Origin: Thermococcus sp. 21S7
GTDB taxonomy: Archaea > Methanobacteriota_B > Thermococci > Thermococcales > Thermococcaceae
DNA: 64,000 nt
Direction: 5' to 3'
Assembly (NCBI RefSeq): GCF_012027615.1
Contig: NZ_SNUT01000001.1
Location: 62,001 to 126,000 of the forward strand
The notes beneath the pieces were generated by a model, which made no database searches, had not been told where the DNA came from, and saw only the letters and a program-made list of their open reading frames with translations. A program made the position numbers and the translations under genes. Below are positions 45,574-54,382 of the stretch, one piece after another; the stretch's first letter is position 1; every line of letters begins with the position of its first letter.

Positions 45574-47196
45574 ATGAAGAGCCGTTCGGTGGTGTCCGCA
45601 CTCACCGCGTTCCTACTGCTCGCTTCGCTTTTCTCACCAGTTAAAGCGTACAGCACGGCCTGGTGTGAGGTCTGCCACCAGCTCCTCGTCGAGAACAACG
45701 GCGTTTTTGCCTTCAACGGGAGCAAATTCGTAGATTTGACCCGTCAGATAGAGCCCCCTCCGCTTCCCGACCTGTACTTCCCCGAGTTCGTCTGGAATCT
45801 GGGGGTAGCCACGGCGGGGAACGTCACGGTAATATACTCATTATACCACGACTCCCTCGACATGGGGGTATACAACGGAACCTTCCCCGTTTTCCTCATC
45901 CCCACCATTTCCTGGTACACGGGGGGTGCTGGGGATTTTCTGTTCTACAACGGGAGCATATTCTTCGTTGCGTCGACCAGCTGCTGCGGGCCGCACTACG
46001 CGAGCGATGATGTCTACAGGGTCGGCCCGAGGACCATGGAGAGCTGGGACCTCATCCGGTACGCCCGGAAGATAGTGCCGCAGGAAAAAGAGAGCCTCAC
46101 CCCCATGGCGGGGATTAAACTGGGGCTTGATGAAAACGGCCGGCTCTGGGCGGGGGTGTACCTGTGGGACTCAAACGTCACGCTCTACTACCTCTACAAC
46201 GGCACGAACTTCACGCTCGTTAACGCGAGCCCCCGGCTCCACATCCCGAAACCGGAGCCCCCCTTCAGGATCGAGGTCAGAAGGGGGATAACATATTATT
46301 TGCACTATCCCCTGCGCCCCTACACCCCAACGAGGTACATCCTCATCAGGAACGGAACATCGAGGGATGTTACCGATGAAGTCAGGAGGCTGGCCTACTC
46401 GGTCAGGCCGGTGGAGGTTTTCCACGGCTTCTGGGACGGCGGAAGAAGGGAGTGGGTGGTCTCATTCAGCATGTACGACCTGCCCGTGACGTACGCGGCA
46501 AACGGAAGCTGCCGCAGGCCTATTAACGTCGAAGGCCTGCCCCTCGGCGTGTACAACGGTTCCTACGTTCTCCTCGGCAACGGCACGCTGGGCTGGAGGA
46601 ACCAGACGGTGAGAACGCCCCAGCAGAGCTACCCCTGGTCGAAGTCCATCGTAGATGTCGAGGTGTACGTGAGAGACGGCCGTCCCGTGGTGGCGTTCCC
46701 GTGGGAGACTGAGGTAAACGGGACTGCAAGGAAAGGATTCGTCCTGTACGAAGCTACCGAAAATGGCTTTGAGGTTCGCAACGTCACCGGCACGGAAGAA
46801 CCCGGCAGAGAACTCCTCGTCTACCCGATTAGTGGGGGAGAGGAGTCATGCAGGGCCAACGCTACTGGAACACTGTGCGTGGACACGGAAACGGGAACCG
46901 CCTTCATCCGGACCGAGAACGGAACGGTGCCGGTCAACTATTCGGTGGCCTCGCGGACGGAAGTGGTCATCGTCGGCAATGGAACCTTCCTGCTCCTGGG
47001 GGAGGGGAGCACCTACATAGTCCCGCCCTACGACAGCCCAATAGACGTTCTCTCCCTGCCGGTTTGCGTGGAGAAGAACACCACCGAGAATCAAGGAGAA
47101 ACTACAGGGAGCCCTAAAACTGGCCAGAATGCCGTTCTCTACGGAATAGCCGCACTGGGAGCGGTTGTTCTGATAATCCTCCTCAAAAGACGTTAA
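45574..47196 (+). CDS. Secreted, heavily glycosylated, C-terminally anchored protein
   Basis: 540 residues. Signal peptide (MKSRSVVSALTAFLLL, cleavage near SPVKA). Cys pairs (WCEVCHQLL near 32-38 and TSCCGPH) and about twenty N-x-S/T sequons. The C-terminus has a Gly/Ser/Thr-rich stretch, then NAVLYGIAALGAVVLIILLKRR-type anchor. The strand-rich repeats (for example YNGS, GNGT and WDGG motifs) suggest a propeller-like ectodomain. No function assigned. ATG 45574 follows GGTGATAAAA. Confidence 0.75.
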   Translation: MKSRSVVSALTAFLLLASLFSPVKAYSTAWCEVCHQLLVENNGVFAFNGSKFVDLTRQIEPPPLPDLYFPEFVWNLGVATAGNVTVIYSLYHDSLDMGVYNGTFPVFLIPTISWYTGGAGDFLFYNGSIFFVASTSCCGPHYASDDVYRVGPRTMESWDLIRYARKIVPQEKESLTPMAGIKLGLDENGRLWAGVYLWDSNVTLYYLYNGTNFTLVNASPRLHIPKPEPPFRIEVRRGITYYLHYPLRPYTPTRYILIRNGTSRDVTDEVRRLAYSVRPVEVFHGFWDGGRREWVVSFSMYDLPVTYAANGSCRRPINVEGLPLGVYNGSYVLLGNGTLGWRNQTVRTPQQSYPWSKSIVDVEVYVRDGRPVVAFPWETEVNGTARKGFVLYEATENGFEVRNVTGTEEPGRELLVYPISGGEESCRANATGTLCVDTETGTAFIRTENGTVPVNYSVASRTEVVIVGNGTFLLLGEGSTYIVPPYDSPIDVLSLPVCVEKNTTENQGETTGSPKTGQNAVLYGIAALGAVVLIILLKRR

Positions 47197-47214
47197 GAAT
47201 AGAATGACTGGAGC

Positions 47215-47667
47215 TCAGTACTTCTTGAGCTCCGGAATCTGTTCCTCAAGCTCCTTTTTGAGCTCGGTGGCGATCTTGTCGAGGAAGCTCTGTCCCTGCG
47301 GGGTGACGATCCTGCCCTCACCCGGAACCTTCTGGACAAAGCCGGCGGCCTCAAGCTGCTGGAGGGCCTTCCTTATGATACTCCCCCCCGCCTTGTAGAA
47401 GTGCTCCGGGGCGTGGCCGCGGTTCTTCCTGCCGCCGTACCAGGTGCGGAGCCTCTCGATGCCGACAGGACCGTCGACGTAGACCTTCCTGAAGATGCTG
47501 GCAACGCGGTAGTACCACCAGTCGTCCTGCTCGGGAATGCGCTCCTTGTGCCTGCTGGTCTTGACGAACGGGGCCCACTCGGGCGGCTTTATGGCCTCAA
47601 TCTCCTTGAGCTTCTGCGCAACCCTCTCAACGAGCAAATCACCGGGAACGTCATAAACTGTCGCCAC
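47215..47667 (-). CDS. rps19e: Ribosomal protein S19e
   Basis: 150 residues. [34 protein letters not shown], and [20 protein letters not shown] are the S19e signature. Component of the small subunit head. GTG 47667 is chosen over TTG 47673 because GAGGGATTGAAA precedes it and the family begins M-A-T-V-Y-D-V-P. It overlaps the YhbY-like gene upstream. Confidence 0.97.
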   Translation of the reverse strand: MATVYDVPGDLLVERVAQKLKEIEAIKPPEWAPFVKTSRHKERIPEQDDWWYYRVASIFRKVYVDGPVGIERLRTWYGGRKNRGHAPEHFYKAGGSIIRKALQQLEAAGFVQKVPGEGRIVTPQGQSFLDKIATELKKELEEQIPELKKY

Positions 47668-47669
47668 TT

Positions 47670-48086
47670 TCAATCCCTCCCCTTCTTGAATTTCCTCCTG
47701 AATTGAGCGATATCGAGCCTGACTTTCTTAACGGGCTTCTCCTCCCGCTTTTCCTTCGAAAGCTCCTTTCTCTGGAGCTTCCTTAAATACTTTTCCCAAC
47801 CTTCCCTCGGTTTGAACAATATAAACCTTTTGCCGCGAACCTCGATGAGTTCGCTGTCCGTCATCTCCGCTACCTTCTCGGCAAGCTGGCGCCTGTCAAG
47901 CTCGGTGCTTATGAGCGCCCCCTTCCTTATCTCAACCTTCAGTATCCCGTCCTTCTCAAGCTGGGTGTTTATCTCCTCTATGACACCATCATCCAGCCCT
48001 CTCTTACCTATCCAGGCTCTCGGGGGGATGTCGTAGTATCTCGCCCTTATGGCGCGTCTCACCTTTCCGGGTAAGCGTTTCTCCAT
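47670..48086 (-). CDS. YhbY-like CRM-domain RNA-binding protein
   Basis: 138 residues. CRM/YhbY pattern: [30 protein letters not shown] with KRGL (the GxxG-type loop), [12 protein letters not shown] and [15 protein letters not shown] basic Lys-rich tail follows. CRM domains bind RNA, often pre-ribosomal. Placement just before rps19e (2-base gap) supports a ribosome role. ATG 48086 follows GAGGTGAGAGAG. Confidence 0.82.
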   Translation of the reverse strand: MEKRLPGKVRRAIRARYYDIPPRAWIGKRGLDDGVIEEINTQLEKDGILKVEIRKGALISTELDRRQLAEKVAEMTDSELIEVRGKRFILFKPREGWEKYLRKLQRKELSKEKREEKPVKKVRLDIAQFRRKFKKGRD

Positions 48087-48143
48087 CTCTCTCACCTCTT
48101 AGCTCTCGCGGTCAAGCACTTTAAAAAGGTTGGCCTTTTAAAC

Positions 48144-48539
48144 CTATTTGCCGAAGCGCTCCATAGCTTCTTCCGGGGTAAAGACCTCGGGGAGCCACTC
48201 AAAGTGCTTCTTGTTGTAGGTGATCAGCGGGGCGTTGAGTTTCAGTGCCAGGGCACCTATCATGTAGTCCCTGGCGTTTTTGGAGAAGTTCCAGCGACCG
48301 ATAGCCGAGTTCACAGCGAGTTCAGCGCATGTTTCATCAAATCCATTAATCTCAATTGCTAAAGAGCCAAAAATCGCCATTAACTTGCTCCTTGCTTCGG
48401 GTAAACCCCTACGTCGGGCGTACCTGTAGAGCAGTTCCATATAGACAACGGCGCTCGTAACGGGTTCAAGGCTCGATTCCATCAACCATTCTAAAAAGGC
48501 AATGTTATTAAAGGCGTTTGTGTCCAGGACTACCTTCAT
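48144..48539 (-). CDS. vapC: PIN-domain toxin (VapC)
   Basis: 131 residues. VVLDTNAFNNIAFL (Asp 6), VVYMELLYRY near 31 (Glu), and NARDYMIGALALKLNAPLITYNKKHF near 90 (Asp), the PIN acidic set. A ribonuclease controlled by the AbrB-type gene before it, whose stop overlaps its start by four bases. A separate PIN toxin lies at 31814-32272. Confidence 0.9.
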   Translation of the reverse strand: MKVVLDTNAFNNIAFLEWLMESSLEPVTSAVVYMELLYRYARRRGLPEARSKLMAIFGSLAIEINGFDETCAELAVNSAIGRWNFSKNARDYMIGALALKLNAPLITYNKKHFEWLPEVFTPEEAMERFGK

Positions 48540-48784
48540 TCTCCTCCCTCCAGCTCGCGGAGAGAGCGCCCTATGCCCCTCGCAAGCCCCTGTCTGACTT
48601 CTTCGATGGTCTCGTCTATGTCCCTCGTTATCTCAGCAAATTCCTTGAGCAAATCAGTCAGCTTCATCAAGACGTACCTGTCACCTTCACGAACGAAAAC
48701 AACTTCGTCCCCGGCCTTTATTCCCAGTGCCTCCCGTACATCCTTGGGAATCGTCACCTGGTATTTCTTTGTCACAACTGGCAT
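48536..48784 (-). CDS. vapB: AbrB/SpoVT-type antitoxin (VapB)
   Basis: 82 residues. VVTKKYQVTIPKDVREALGI, then GDEVVFVREGDRYVLMKL, the swapped-hairpin DNA-binding domain, with a helical tail that caps VapC. It binds its own promoter. ATG 48784 follows GGTGAAGGTA. Typical unit with vapC. Confidence 0.92.
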   Translation of the reverse strand: MPVVTKKYQVTIPKDVREALGIKAGDEVVFVREGDRYVLMKLTDLLKEFAEITRDIDETIEEVRQGLARGIGRSLRELEGGE

Positions 48785-48878
48785 TACCTTCACCGATAGA
48801 GTATTACCTCTTCAGACCTAATAACCCTTTTGGGGCGAGATTAATAAGGTGTTCCTGGTACTCAAAGGGGGGACAACC

Positions 48879-49484
48879 ATGAAGGTTCACCATCTCTACT
48901 CCGGCGGCAAGGACTCAAGTTTAGCCGCGTGGATTCTAACCAAACTCGGCTACGAGGTGAAGCTGATAACCGTCAGCTTCGGCCTCCTCGACAACTGGAG
49001 CTTCGCCAGAGAAACGGCGGAGAGGCTGGGCTTCGAGCACCAGGTCGTCTATCTGCCGGGGGAGACTCTAGAGAAAGCCGCAGATATGGCAATCACAGAC
49101 GGCCACCCAAACAACGCTATTCAGTTCATCCACGAGAGGGCCCTTGAGGCGGTGGCTTCAATGCCGGAGGTCGAGAGGGTCAGCGACGGAACGAGGAGGG
49201 ACGACAGGGTTCCCTTCCTCGACCTGCCGAAGGCCCGCTCCCTGGAGGACCGCTTCAACGTCGCCTACATAAGACCCCTACTCGGCCTCGGCTACAAGAC
49301 GATACGGGAGCTGACGGAGAAGCTCTTCGTCGTTGAAATCCGGGAGAGCGAGGAGCTTCAGAAGGCGGACTACGAGGTTGAGCTGAGGCACCTGCTCCGC
49401 GAGAAGGGAATCGACCCGCTCGAAATCTTCCCCAAGAGCCACTATCAGTCGAGGGTTCTCGGCTGGAGGGAGAAAGGGATTTAA
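48879..49484 (+). CDS. PP-loop ATP-pyrophosphatase
   Basis: 201 residues. PP-loop LYSGGKDSSLAAW at 6-18, VRDG-like VERVSDGTRRDDRVPF near 102, and RPLLGLGYKTIRELTEKL near 135. N-type ATP pyrophosphatase fold, similar to ThiI/TtcA or asparagine-synthase-like enzymes, and to archaeal proteins often called alpha hydrolases. Substrate unknown; no Cys-based thiolation site visible. ATG 48879 follows GGGGGACAACC. Confidence 0.8.
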   Translation: MKVHHLYSGGKDSSLAAWILTKLGYEVKLITVSFGLLDNWSFARETAERLGFEHQVVYLPGETLEKAADMAITDGHPNNAIQFIHERALEAVASMPEVERVSDGTRRDDRVPFLDLPKARSLEDRFNVAYIRPLLGLGYKTIRELTEKLFVVEIRESEELQKADYEVELRHLLREKGIDPLEIFPKSHYQSRVLGWREKGI

Positions 49485-49516
49485 ATTTTCTTTCCCACTT
49501 TCGCAGGGGGGCATCT

Positions 49517-50284
49517 ATGAAAATCCTCACGGTTGTAGGCGGTAGATTTCTCCCAGGCAGGGTCAGAAAACTTGTCGAGGAAATCTCCGGGAGGATCGAG
49601 GTTCTGGAGAACGCGCTCCTGTTCCCTGAGAGCGTCAAGGCCGAATACGGAAGGTTCAACGCGGCAAGTTCCGTCCTTATAGGCCCCAGGATAGGAGGGA
49701 GGGGTTCCAGGTACTACACATCGGCCTGGCTCTTCGATACATCGAGAAAGTTCGTGCCCGAGAAGAGCGTCCTCTCCAGCGAACTCCCATTAACTCCGGC
49801 CGAATACAGGCTTGAGCTCGACGTCCCCGGCTCCGGAAGGATTGAGCTTCCTGGATACAGGCTCAAAAACGGGGTTCTCCTCCTCTACATCACGCCGAGC
49901 TACAGGTTTACGTTCCCCAGCGACGTCATGACGGCCGGAAACCTGGAGGACTACGCCCAGGTATCGCTCAAACCCCTGGAAAACGGCTTCGAAGGTGAGG
50001 TCAGCCCAAGCCTCCGGAAGGCAGACTACGCCGACCTCTCCCTCGTAGGCAAAATGGTCGAGGACATAGTCTTCTTCGGGGACGAACCCGGGAGATTCAC
50101 CTACGAGTTCCTGAGCGAGCCGATTCTCGTGGTGTCCCATGAGAAAATCCTTGATCCGCCGAAGCTTCAGAAGGCCATGAACGGCCTCTCAAAGGTGAGC
50201 GGACACGGAAAATTTACGCTCAGACTCAGCGTTGGAAAGGCGAGGGAAGAAATGGAGTTCAAAGTTGGGCTTGGAATGGAATAG
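49517..50284 (+). CDS. Unrecognised soluble protein
   Basis: 255 residues. MKILTVVGGRFLPGRVRKLVEE then a beta-rich body with aligned segments (EYRLELDVPGSGRIELPGYRL, SLKPLENGFEGEVSPSL, KFTLRLSVGKAREEMEFKV). No membrane segment, no catalytic motif. The N-terminus looks Rossmann-like. No family recognised. A TATA-like TTTAAATTTTC lies at 49480-49490, and GGGGGGCATCT precedes the ATG. Confidence 0.58.
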   Translation: MKILTVVGGRFLPGRVRKLVEEISGRIEVLENALLFPESVKAEYGRFNAASSVLIGPRIGGRGSRYYTSAWLFDTSRKFVPEKSVLSSELPLTPAEYRLELDVPGSGRIELPGYRLKNGVLLLYITPSYRFTFPSDVMTAGNLEDYAQVSLKPLENGFEGEVSPSLRKADYADLSLVGKMVEDIVFFGDEPGRFTYEFLSEPILVVSHEKILDPPKLQKAMNGLSKVSGHGKFTLRLSVGKAREEMEFKVGLGME

Positions 50285-50293
50285 AAAAGGAAA

Positions 50294-50524
50294 TCAGAGC
50301 CCGCTGAGCTTTCTGATGATCGGGTTCTCGGCCTCTTCGGGCTTTATCTCCTCGACGCTCTCGATCCATATCTTGTTCCTCGGAACGCGGTGCTTGCTGC
50401 CGACCTCGGAGTAGAGCATCTCGACGACGTCCTCGGCCTTGAGGCCGCGGTATTCCCTGGTGAACCTCTCCCTCTTTCCGTTCCTCTCGAAAACGCCCTT
50501 AACGCGGAAGACCTTAACCTCCAT
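50294..50524 (-). CDS. rplX: Ribosomal protein L18Ae/LX
   Basis: 76 residues. [22 protein letters not shown] and [21 protein letters not shown] are the archaeal LX sequence. Component of the large subunit. It is the last of the LX-aIF6-L31e-L39e group on the minus strand, a common archaeal arrangement. Confidence 0.94.
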   Translation of the reverse strand: MEVKVFRVKGVFERNGKRERFTREYRGLKAEDVVEMLYSEVGSKHRVPRNKIWIESVEEIKPEEAENPIIRKLSGL

Positions 50525-50541
50525 AGCTCACACCTCCATCA

Positions 50542-51228
50542 TCAGTCAAGGAAGCCCAAGGCTTCTTCAATCTTCACTATCTCGGGTCCGGTGGTCAGGT
50601 GCCCGACGACGACACCGTGAGAGTTCGCCAGCATGCAGGAACCAACGAAGGGAACGCCCATGTTGGCGGTTCCGACATATATGTCAACCTTGAACAGGTC
50701 GCGGAGCCACTCAAGCTCCTCATCGGTCGCCTCGGGGTGAACGAGTCCCCCCCTGTTGGTGACCACTCCAACGCTTCCAACCGCGTGGAAGTCGCCAATC
50801 ATGCCCCTCTCGACCTCGACGCCGAGTACGTCCTCAAGTTTCTTGGCCTCCTCGCGGCTGAACTTTGCACTCACCAGCGCCGCCCTGTCGTTTGCCAGTA
50901 TGAGGTTGCCAAAGGCAGTGAGGGTGCTCTGGAACGGGACTATCTCGGTGTCAATCCCGTGCTCTCTGAGCTGACCGTTTATCTTCTCCAGCTCGGCGTC
51001 CCAGACGTACCAGGGGACGACTATCGCGTTGGAGTTTCCGGCCGCGAATATACCCACTATGCGCGACTTCATTATGCTCGTTTCAATGAGCGGAACCTTG
51101 AGAACCTCCATGAGAACCTCTAGCTTCTTCTCGCCGAGGCCCTCCCTGATAAGGGCTAGCCTGTCTGTGGCGGTGCCGTAAACGCCCAGGTATGGAGAGT
51201 TCTCAAAATCGAGCCTTTCTATGTGCAT
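50542..51228 (-). CDS. eif6: Translation initiation factor 6 (aIF6)
   Basis: 228 residues. Five-fold repeated pentein: NSPYLGVYGTATDRLAL, IVGIFAAGNSNAIVVP, GNLILANDRAALVS, VGSVGVVTNRGGLVHP, and GSCMLANSHGVVVG. It binds the large subunit and stops premature subunit joining. GAGGTGACGAG lies before the ATG. In operon with rpl31e. Confidence 0.97.
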   Translation of the reverse strand: MHIERLDFENSPYLGVYGTATDRLALIREGLGEKKLEVLMEVLKVPLIETSIMKSRIVGIFAAGNSNAIVVPWYVWDAELEKINGQLREHGIDTEIVPFQSTLTAFGNLILANDRAALVSAKFSREEAKKLEDVLGVEVERGMIGDFHAVGSVGVVTNRGGLVHPEATDEELEWLRDLFKVDIYVGTANMGVPFVGSCMLANSHGVVVGHLTTGPEIVKIEEALGFLD

Positions 51229-51255
51229 CTCGTCACCTCGTTAAATTAAAAGTAA

Positions 51256-51525
51256 TCAGGCGAGGGAGACCTTGGCAATCCTCTTGCCCTCTTCCTCTTC
51301 AACAACGACCTTAACGCGGAGCTTGTTGGGCGGCTTCTCCGCTCCGCGCTCCCAGAGCTTCTCGTTGACGTCGGTGCCGATGACGACCTCGTCGGCCTTG
51401 GCGTGCCTGGCTATCCACTCGCGGACGAAGCGGGCAGCCCTCGGGGCCCTCTTCCAGCGCGGAACGCGCTTCTTTATCTTCTTGATGGGAACGACGAATA
51501 TGACTTCCTCTCCGGGCTTGATCAT
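51256..51525 (-). CDS. rpl31e: Ribosomal protein L31e
   Basis: 89 residues. [59 protein letters not shown], the L31e signature. Large subunit, near the exit tunnel. ATG 51525 follows GAGGTGATTTAG. Confidence 0.96.
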   Translation of the reverse strand: MIKPGEEVIFVVPIKKIKKRVPRWKRAPRAARFVREWIARHAKADEVVIGTDVNEKLWERGAEKPPNKLRVKVVVEEEEGKRIAKVSLA

Positions 51526-51535
51526 CTAAATCACC

Positions 51536-51691
51536 TCACTCCTTAAGCTTGGTCCTCCTCCACATCCTTCTCTTCGGGTGGGTCATGACCTTCCTGTTGG
51601 TCTTGACGATGACCCAGACCGGAATGCGCCTGTTCTGCTTGGCGGCCTTGGCAAGTCTGAGCTTCTTCGCAAGCGGCTTGTTTCTCGCCAT
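51536..51691 (-). CDS. rpl39e: Ribosomal protein L39e
   Basis: 51 residues from ATG 51691 (minus strand): [20 protein letters not shown], then [16 protein letters not shown] and TWRRTKL-like end ([10 protein letters not shown]). It fits archaeal L39e exactly in length and sequence and lines part of the exit tunnel. GGAGGTGTAGTT precedes the ATG. It is the first gene of the minus-strand ribosomal unit. Confidence 0.96.
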   Translation of the reverse strand: MARNKPLAKKLRLAKAAKQNRRIPVWVIVKTNRKVMTHPKRRMWRRTKLKE

Positions 51692-51745
51692 AACTACACC
51701 TCCCGGGATTATCATGATGCCTGTTGATGCTTTGGCTATCCTTTT

Positions 51746-53179
51746 TTAAGCTTTTTCGTGGGGTCTAAGTGCTTCTCGAATCAGCTCGTCAACTCCGTCT
51801 TTTCCGCATACGTATCCCAGCTTTCTCATTCTAGAGTAGCCAATAACTGTATCTTTGCCCCTGTAAAATACAACGTCTGCATCAAAAGGATACTTTTTGA
51901 AGCCCTGGAGGCCATCTTCGGATATTTCGCCCCTGAAAACGATGCATTTGCCGTCTTTGCACTCAAGAACCTTAACGTCCTCCGGCCAAAGAAGGTTGAG
52001 CCTCAATGCGTAATCCAGCACTTCCTCTTGGAGTTCGAGAGTGGAAAGAGTGCCTTTCGACCTGTTGTGGTCGAGTATCATCATCAGAGCCTTCGTGAGG
52101 GCCCATAGTGGAGGGTCATTATGCTCGTAGTCTCTCCCCAAGTTAATGTACGGGTTGGCATACAGGAACTCCGGAATCCTGCGCTTCCACATCATGAACT
52201 CGGCTATTCTTGTTAGGCGAATTATCCTGTTGGAGATAACCCTGTAGTCCTCGTACCATCTTATATCGTTGCCCCACTTGAGGTTCACACGTTTGAGCTT
52301 TCCAAGCCAGATATCCTCGCTGAGCTTTGTCTTGAACAGATTGTTTTCTTTTGCAAATTCGTATGCTTTAAGAAAAATCTCGTAAGCTTCTTTCACCGGC
52401 TTAAACTTTCGCATGGCAAAGTTGTAAACAACGGCCTCGCTCAGATTCCAAATGATATCCTGAATGGAGCCTACGGGGTCTTCGGCTTTTCCGTTCTTCA
52501 CTAACTCCCACTCTCTCTTTGCCTTCTCGTGGAACTTTTCACCCTTCTCCTCGAATTCTTTTAGTGTTTTCTGGTATTCTTCCCAGTAATCAATCTCCTT
52601 AGGCTTGGAGAACCTCTCCAAGGCCTTTATGAGCTCCTCCGGAACTTCAAAGTTGTGGGATTCAAGGTATTCTTTAAGTCTGACGAGAACCTGGTAGAAA
52701 ATATCCTCCCTGGCTTCCATCAATATTAAGTTACAGAGTTCCACTACTTCTTCCTTAGATATCGGGGAATCGTTAGAGATTTTAGAATAGAGGCAACATA
52801 ATGTCCTTGCAATTTTAAATTTATTGTAGACATCAGGATGATTTTTTAAGATGTCTAAGATGTCCACATTTTGAATTTTTGAGTAATTTAGTATTTCTTC
52901 AATATACGAACATGCTTCTCTAAGGAGTATCTTTCTATCCGAGGTTCCCAAGGAGATAACGAGCCCGAGTTCGTTCCTTAGTGTAAGTTCATCGCTCCCG
53001 AAAAATCCAATAACTCCCCATGAAAAGTTAAAAAGTAGTTGTGGAAGTCGCTCCTTTAATTGTTTCAGGGCTTCTTCCTGAGATAGTGGTTTCTTTCTGG
53101 TTACACTTATTCCACTTTTAACATCATTCCATATGCCCTTGGCAGAGACGTAGTTTAGTACAATTGAGGGGAGATTCAC
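51746..53179 (-). CDS. Large unknown protein of an accessory operon
   Basis: 477 residues, mostly helical, many Lys/Glu/Leu/Tyr residues, no signal peptide, no membrane span, no motif that I recognise. Recurring segments (KPLSQEEALKQLKERLPQLL, DIIWNLSEAVVYNF, IIRLTRIAEFMMWKRR) give no family. The codons are plainly AT-richer than the flanking genes. Start GTG 53179 follows AGGGGGAATTGCA. As the last gene behind a putative surface protein and a nuclease-like gene, it may serve as partner or immunity protein, but this is inference only. Confidence 0.66.
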   Translation of the reverse strand: MNLPSIVLNYVSAKGIWNDVKSGISVTRKKPLSQEEALKQLKERLPQLLFNFSWGVIGFFGSDELTLRNELGLVISLGTSDRKILLREACSYIEEILNYSKIQNVDILDILKNHPDVYNKFKIARTLCCLYSKISNDSPISKEEVVELCNLILMEAREDIFYQVLVRLKEYLESHNFEVPEELIKALERFSKPKEIDYWEEYQKTLKEFEEKGEKFHEKAKREWELVKNGKAEDPVGSIQDIIWNLSEAVVYNFAMRKFKPVKEAYEIFLKAYEFAKENNLFKTKLSEDIWLGKLKRVNLKWGNDIRWYEDYRVISNRIIRLTRIAEFMMWKRRIPEFLYANPYINLGRDYEHNDPPLWALTKALMMILDHNRSKGTLSTLELQEEVLDYALRLNLLWPEDVKVLECKDGKCIVFRGEISEDGLQGFKKYPFDADVVFYRGKDTVIGYSRMRKLGYVCGKDGVDELIREALRPHEKA

Positions 53180-53191
53180 TGCAATTCCCCC

Positions 53192-53449
53192 TTATGAAGC
53201 GCTTCCGTAGATAAATGCCACATAAAGGTTTGACTTATACATCCTGTAAACGGAGACTATTCCTGGCTGACCTTCCAGATTGCGGTAGTATCCATCCCGT
53301 ATCAATGAGGTAACTCTGAAAACTGTGGTTCCCTTTGCCTCCCATTTAGTTAAGGAGACACCCGGAATCTTAACATGAGGAAAATCGGGACCTTTTTCGT
53401 TCGGATTTTTAGGTACGGTTATGCTTTCAGCGCCATAGACTTTCTTCAT
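53192..53449 (-). CDS. Short protein with PD-(D/E)XK-like signature
   Basis: About 85 residues (GTG 53464 would give 90). Sequence: PKNPNEKGPDFPHVKIPG and TKWEAKGTTVFRV, with an Asp then E-x-K (EAKG) at the spacing of restriction-endonuclease-fold nucleases, followed by a beta-rich end (YRMYKSNLYVAFIYGSAS). The N-terminal helix expected in that fold (GNWKAVAYLAMKKVYGAE) is partly upstream of any ATG. ATG 53449 overlaps the stop of the previous gene (ATGA). It is either a separate coupled gene or the tail of a frame-shifted protein. See findings. Confidence 0.55.
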   Translation of the reverse strand: MKKVYGAESITVPKNPNEKGPDFPHVKIPGVSLTKWEAKGTTVFRVTSLIRDGYYRNLEGQPGIVSVYRMYKSNLYVAFIYGSAS

Positions 53450-54288
53450 TGCAAGATATGCCACAGCCTTCCAGTTGCCCCAATAATGAACCTAATCCCT
53501 TTTAAAGCCGCCAGCTCCCAGTTACCCTCCTTTAAATTCTTTACAGTAGCGTTAAGAGCAAGTTTGCCTGATGGCACGATGAGAATTATTCCAACCAATT
53601 CTCCAACGGTAACTTTAAAATCCTTATCTTTTTTATGGATAAATTCCTTCACGTAAATCCTCTTAGGAAGACCTCCATAAAACTCTCTTTCATAGATGTG
53701 GATTGTTTTTTCATCCCTTTTTCTCTCTTCTATGTAGTTGTAAAAGTATTGATAAGCACTGTCGAGCTTTTCACGAATTTCGTCACTGTATTCGTAAATG
53801 GCCTCGGCAACTTCGATGGAGAACATTACTACCGCCATTGTAAGGAGTGCATAAAGTGCGGTTAAAACCCATTCACCTACTACAAAAACCGGAATGAACA
53901 TGACAGCCATAGCCGATGGGACGAACACACTAGTACCCGTGGACATCGCGATCCCCATAGATTTCACCCAAAGCAGTAATGGATGTTCGTTTGACCAAGT
54001 TGAATGTGCTAAACCCTGCGTGGATGTGGCAGATTTAACGTTAATAGCAGACCCGCCCATAAACTCCTCAGGAGAAACATGAGTTTCAATGAATGCCTTA
54101 ACTTCCTCCGGTGTGTTCAAGCTGGAGTTATCGGCTATAACGAGCTTCACTGGGACACCGTAAATCTCAATTTCATAAACCCTCATTCCCGCGGTTGTCT
54201 GCTGAATCGCATCCTTGGTGGCGAGTGCGGGCTGTAGAACTAACCCGAATATTAAGATTGAAATAATCAGTCCAATAACTCTTCTCAC
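53446..54288 (-). CDS. Signal-peptide membrane protein, first gene of the accessory operon
   Basis: 280 residues from GTG 54288 (GGTGATG before it). Signal peptide (MRRVIGLIISILIFGLVLQPALA), a beta-rich extracellular part to about residue 110, hydrophobic segments near 115-165, a charged KRDEKTIHIYEREFYGG region, then VGELVGIILIVPSGKLALNATVKNLKEG and a short end. No family recognised. The end reads as if cut off, and the following gene continues in another frame. TATA box GATTTATAAC at 54320-54329. Confidence 0.66.
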   Translation of the reverse strand: MRRVIGLIISILIFGLVLQPALATKDAIQQTTAGMRVYEIEIYGVPVKLVIADNSSLNTPEEVKAFIETHVSPEEFMGGSAINVKSATSTQGLAHSTWSNEHPLLLWVKSMGIAMSTGTSVFVPSAMAVMFIPVFVVGEWVLTALYALLTMAVVMFSIEVAEAIYEYSDEIREKLDSAYQYFYNYIEERKRDEKTIHIYEREFYGGLPKRIYVKEFIHKKDKDFKVTVGELVGIILIVPSGKLALNATVKNLKEGNWELAALKGIRFIIGATGRLWHILQ

Positions 54289-54319
54289 TTACATCACCAA
54301 GAAAGAATCTAATGGTGAA

Positions 54320-54329
54320 GTTATAAATC
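54320..54329 (-). promoter_or_regulatory. TATA box of the accessory operon
   Basis: GATTTATAAC on the minus strand, about 32-41 bases before GTG 54288. Confidence 0.55.
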
Positions 54330-54382
54330 TTACTTGATAGAAATTAAAATTCAAACTGACACCTAGAAGAAAGATAGAAAGC

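Noticed and set aside
47401-47706. Plus-strand frame across rps19e
   Set aside because: Shadow of the ribosomal protein gene on the other strand.
53497-53510. TTTAAAA slippery heptamer before the frame break in the accessory operon
   Set aside because: A -1 slip there runs into TAG after two codons, so it cannot join the two frames.
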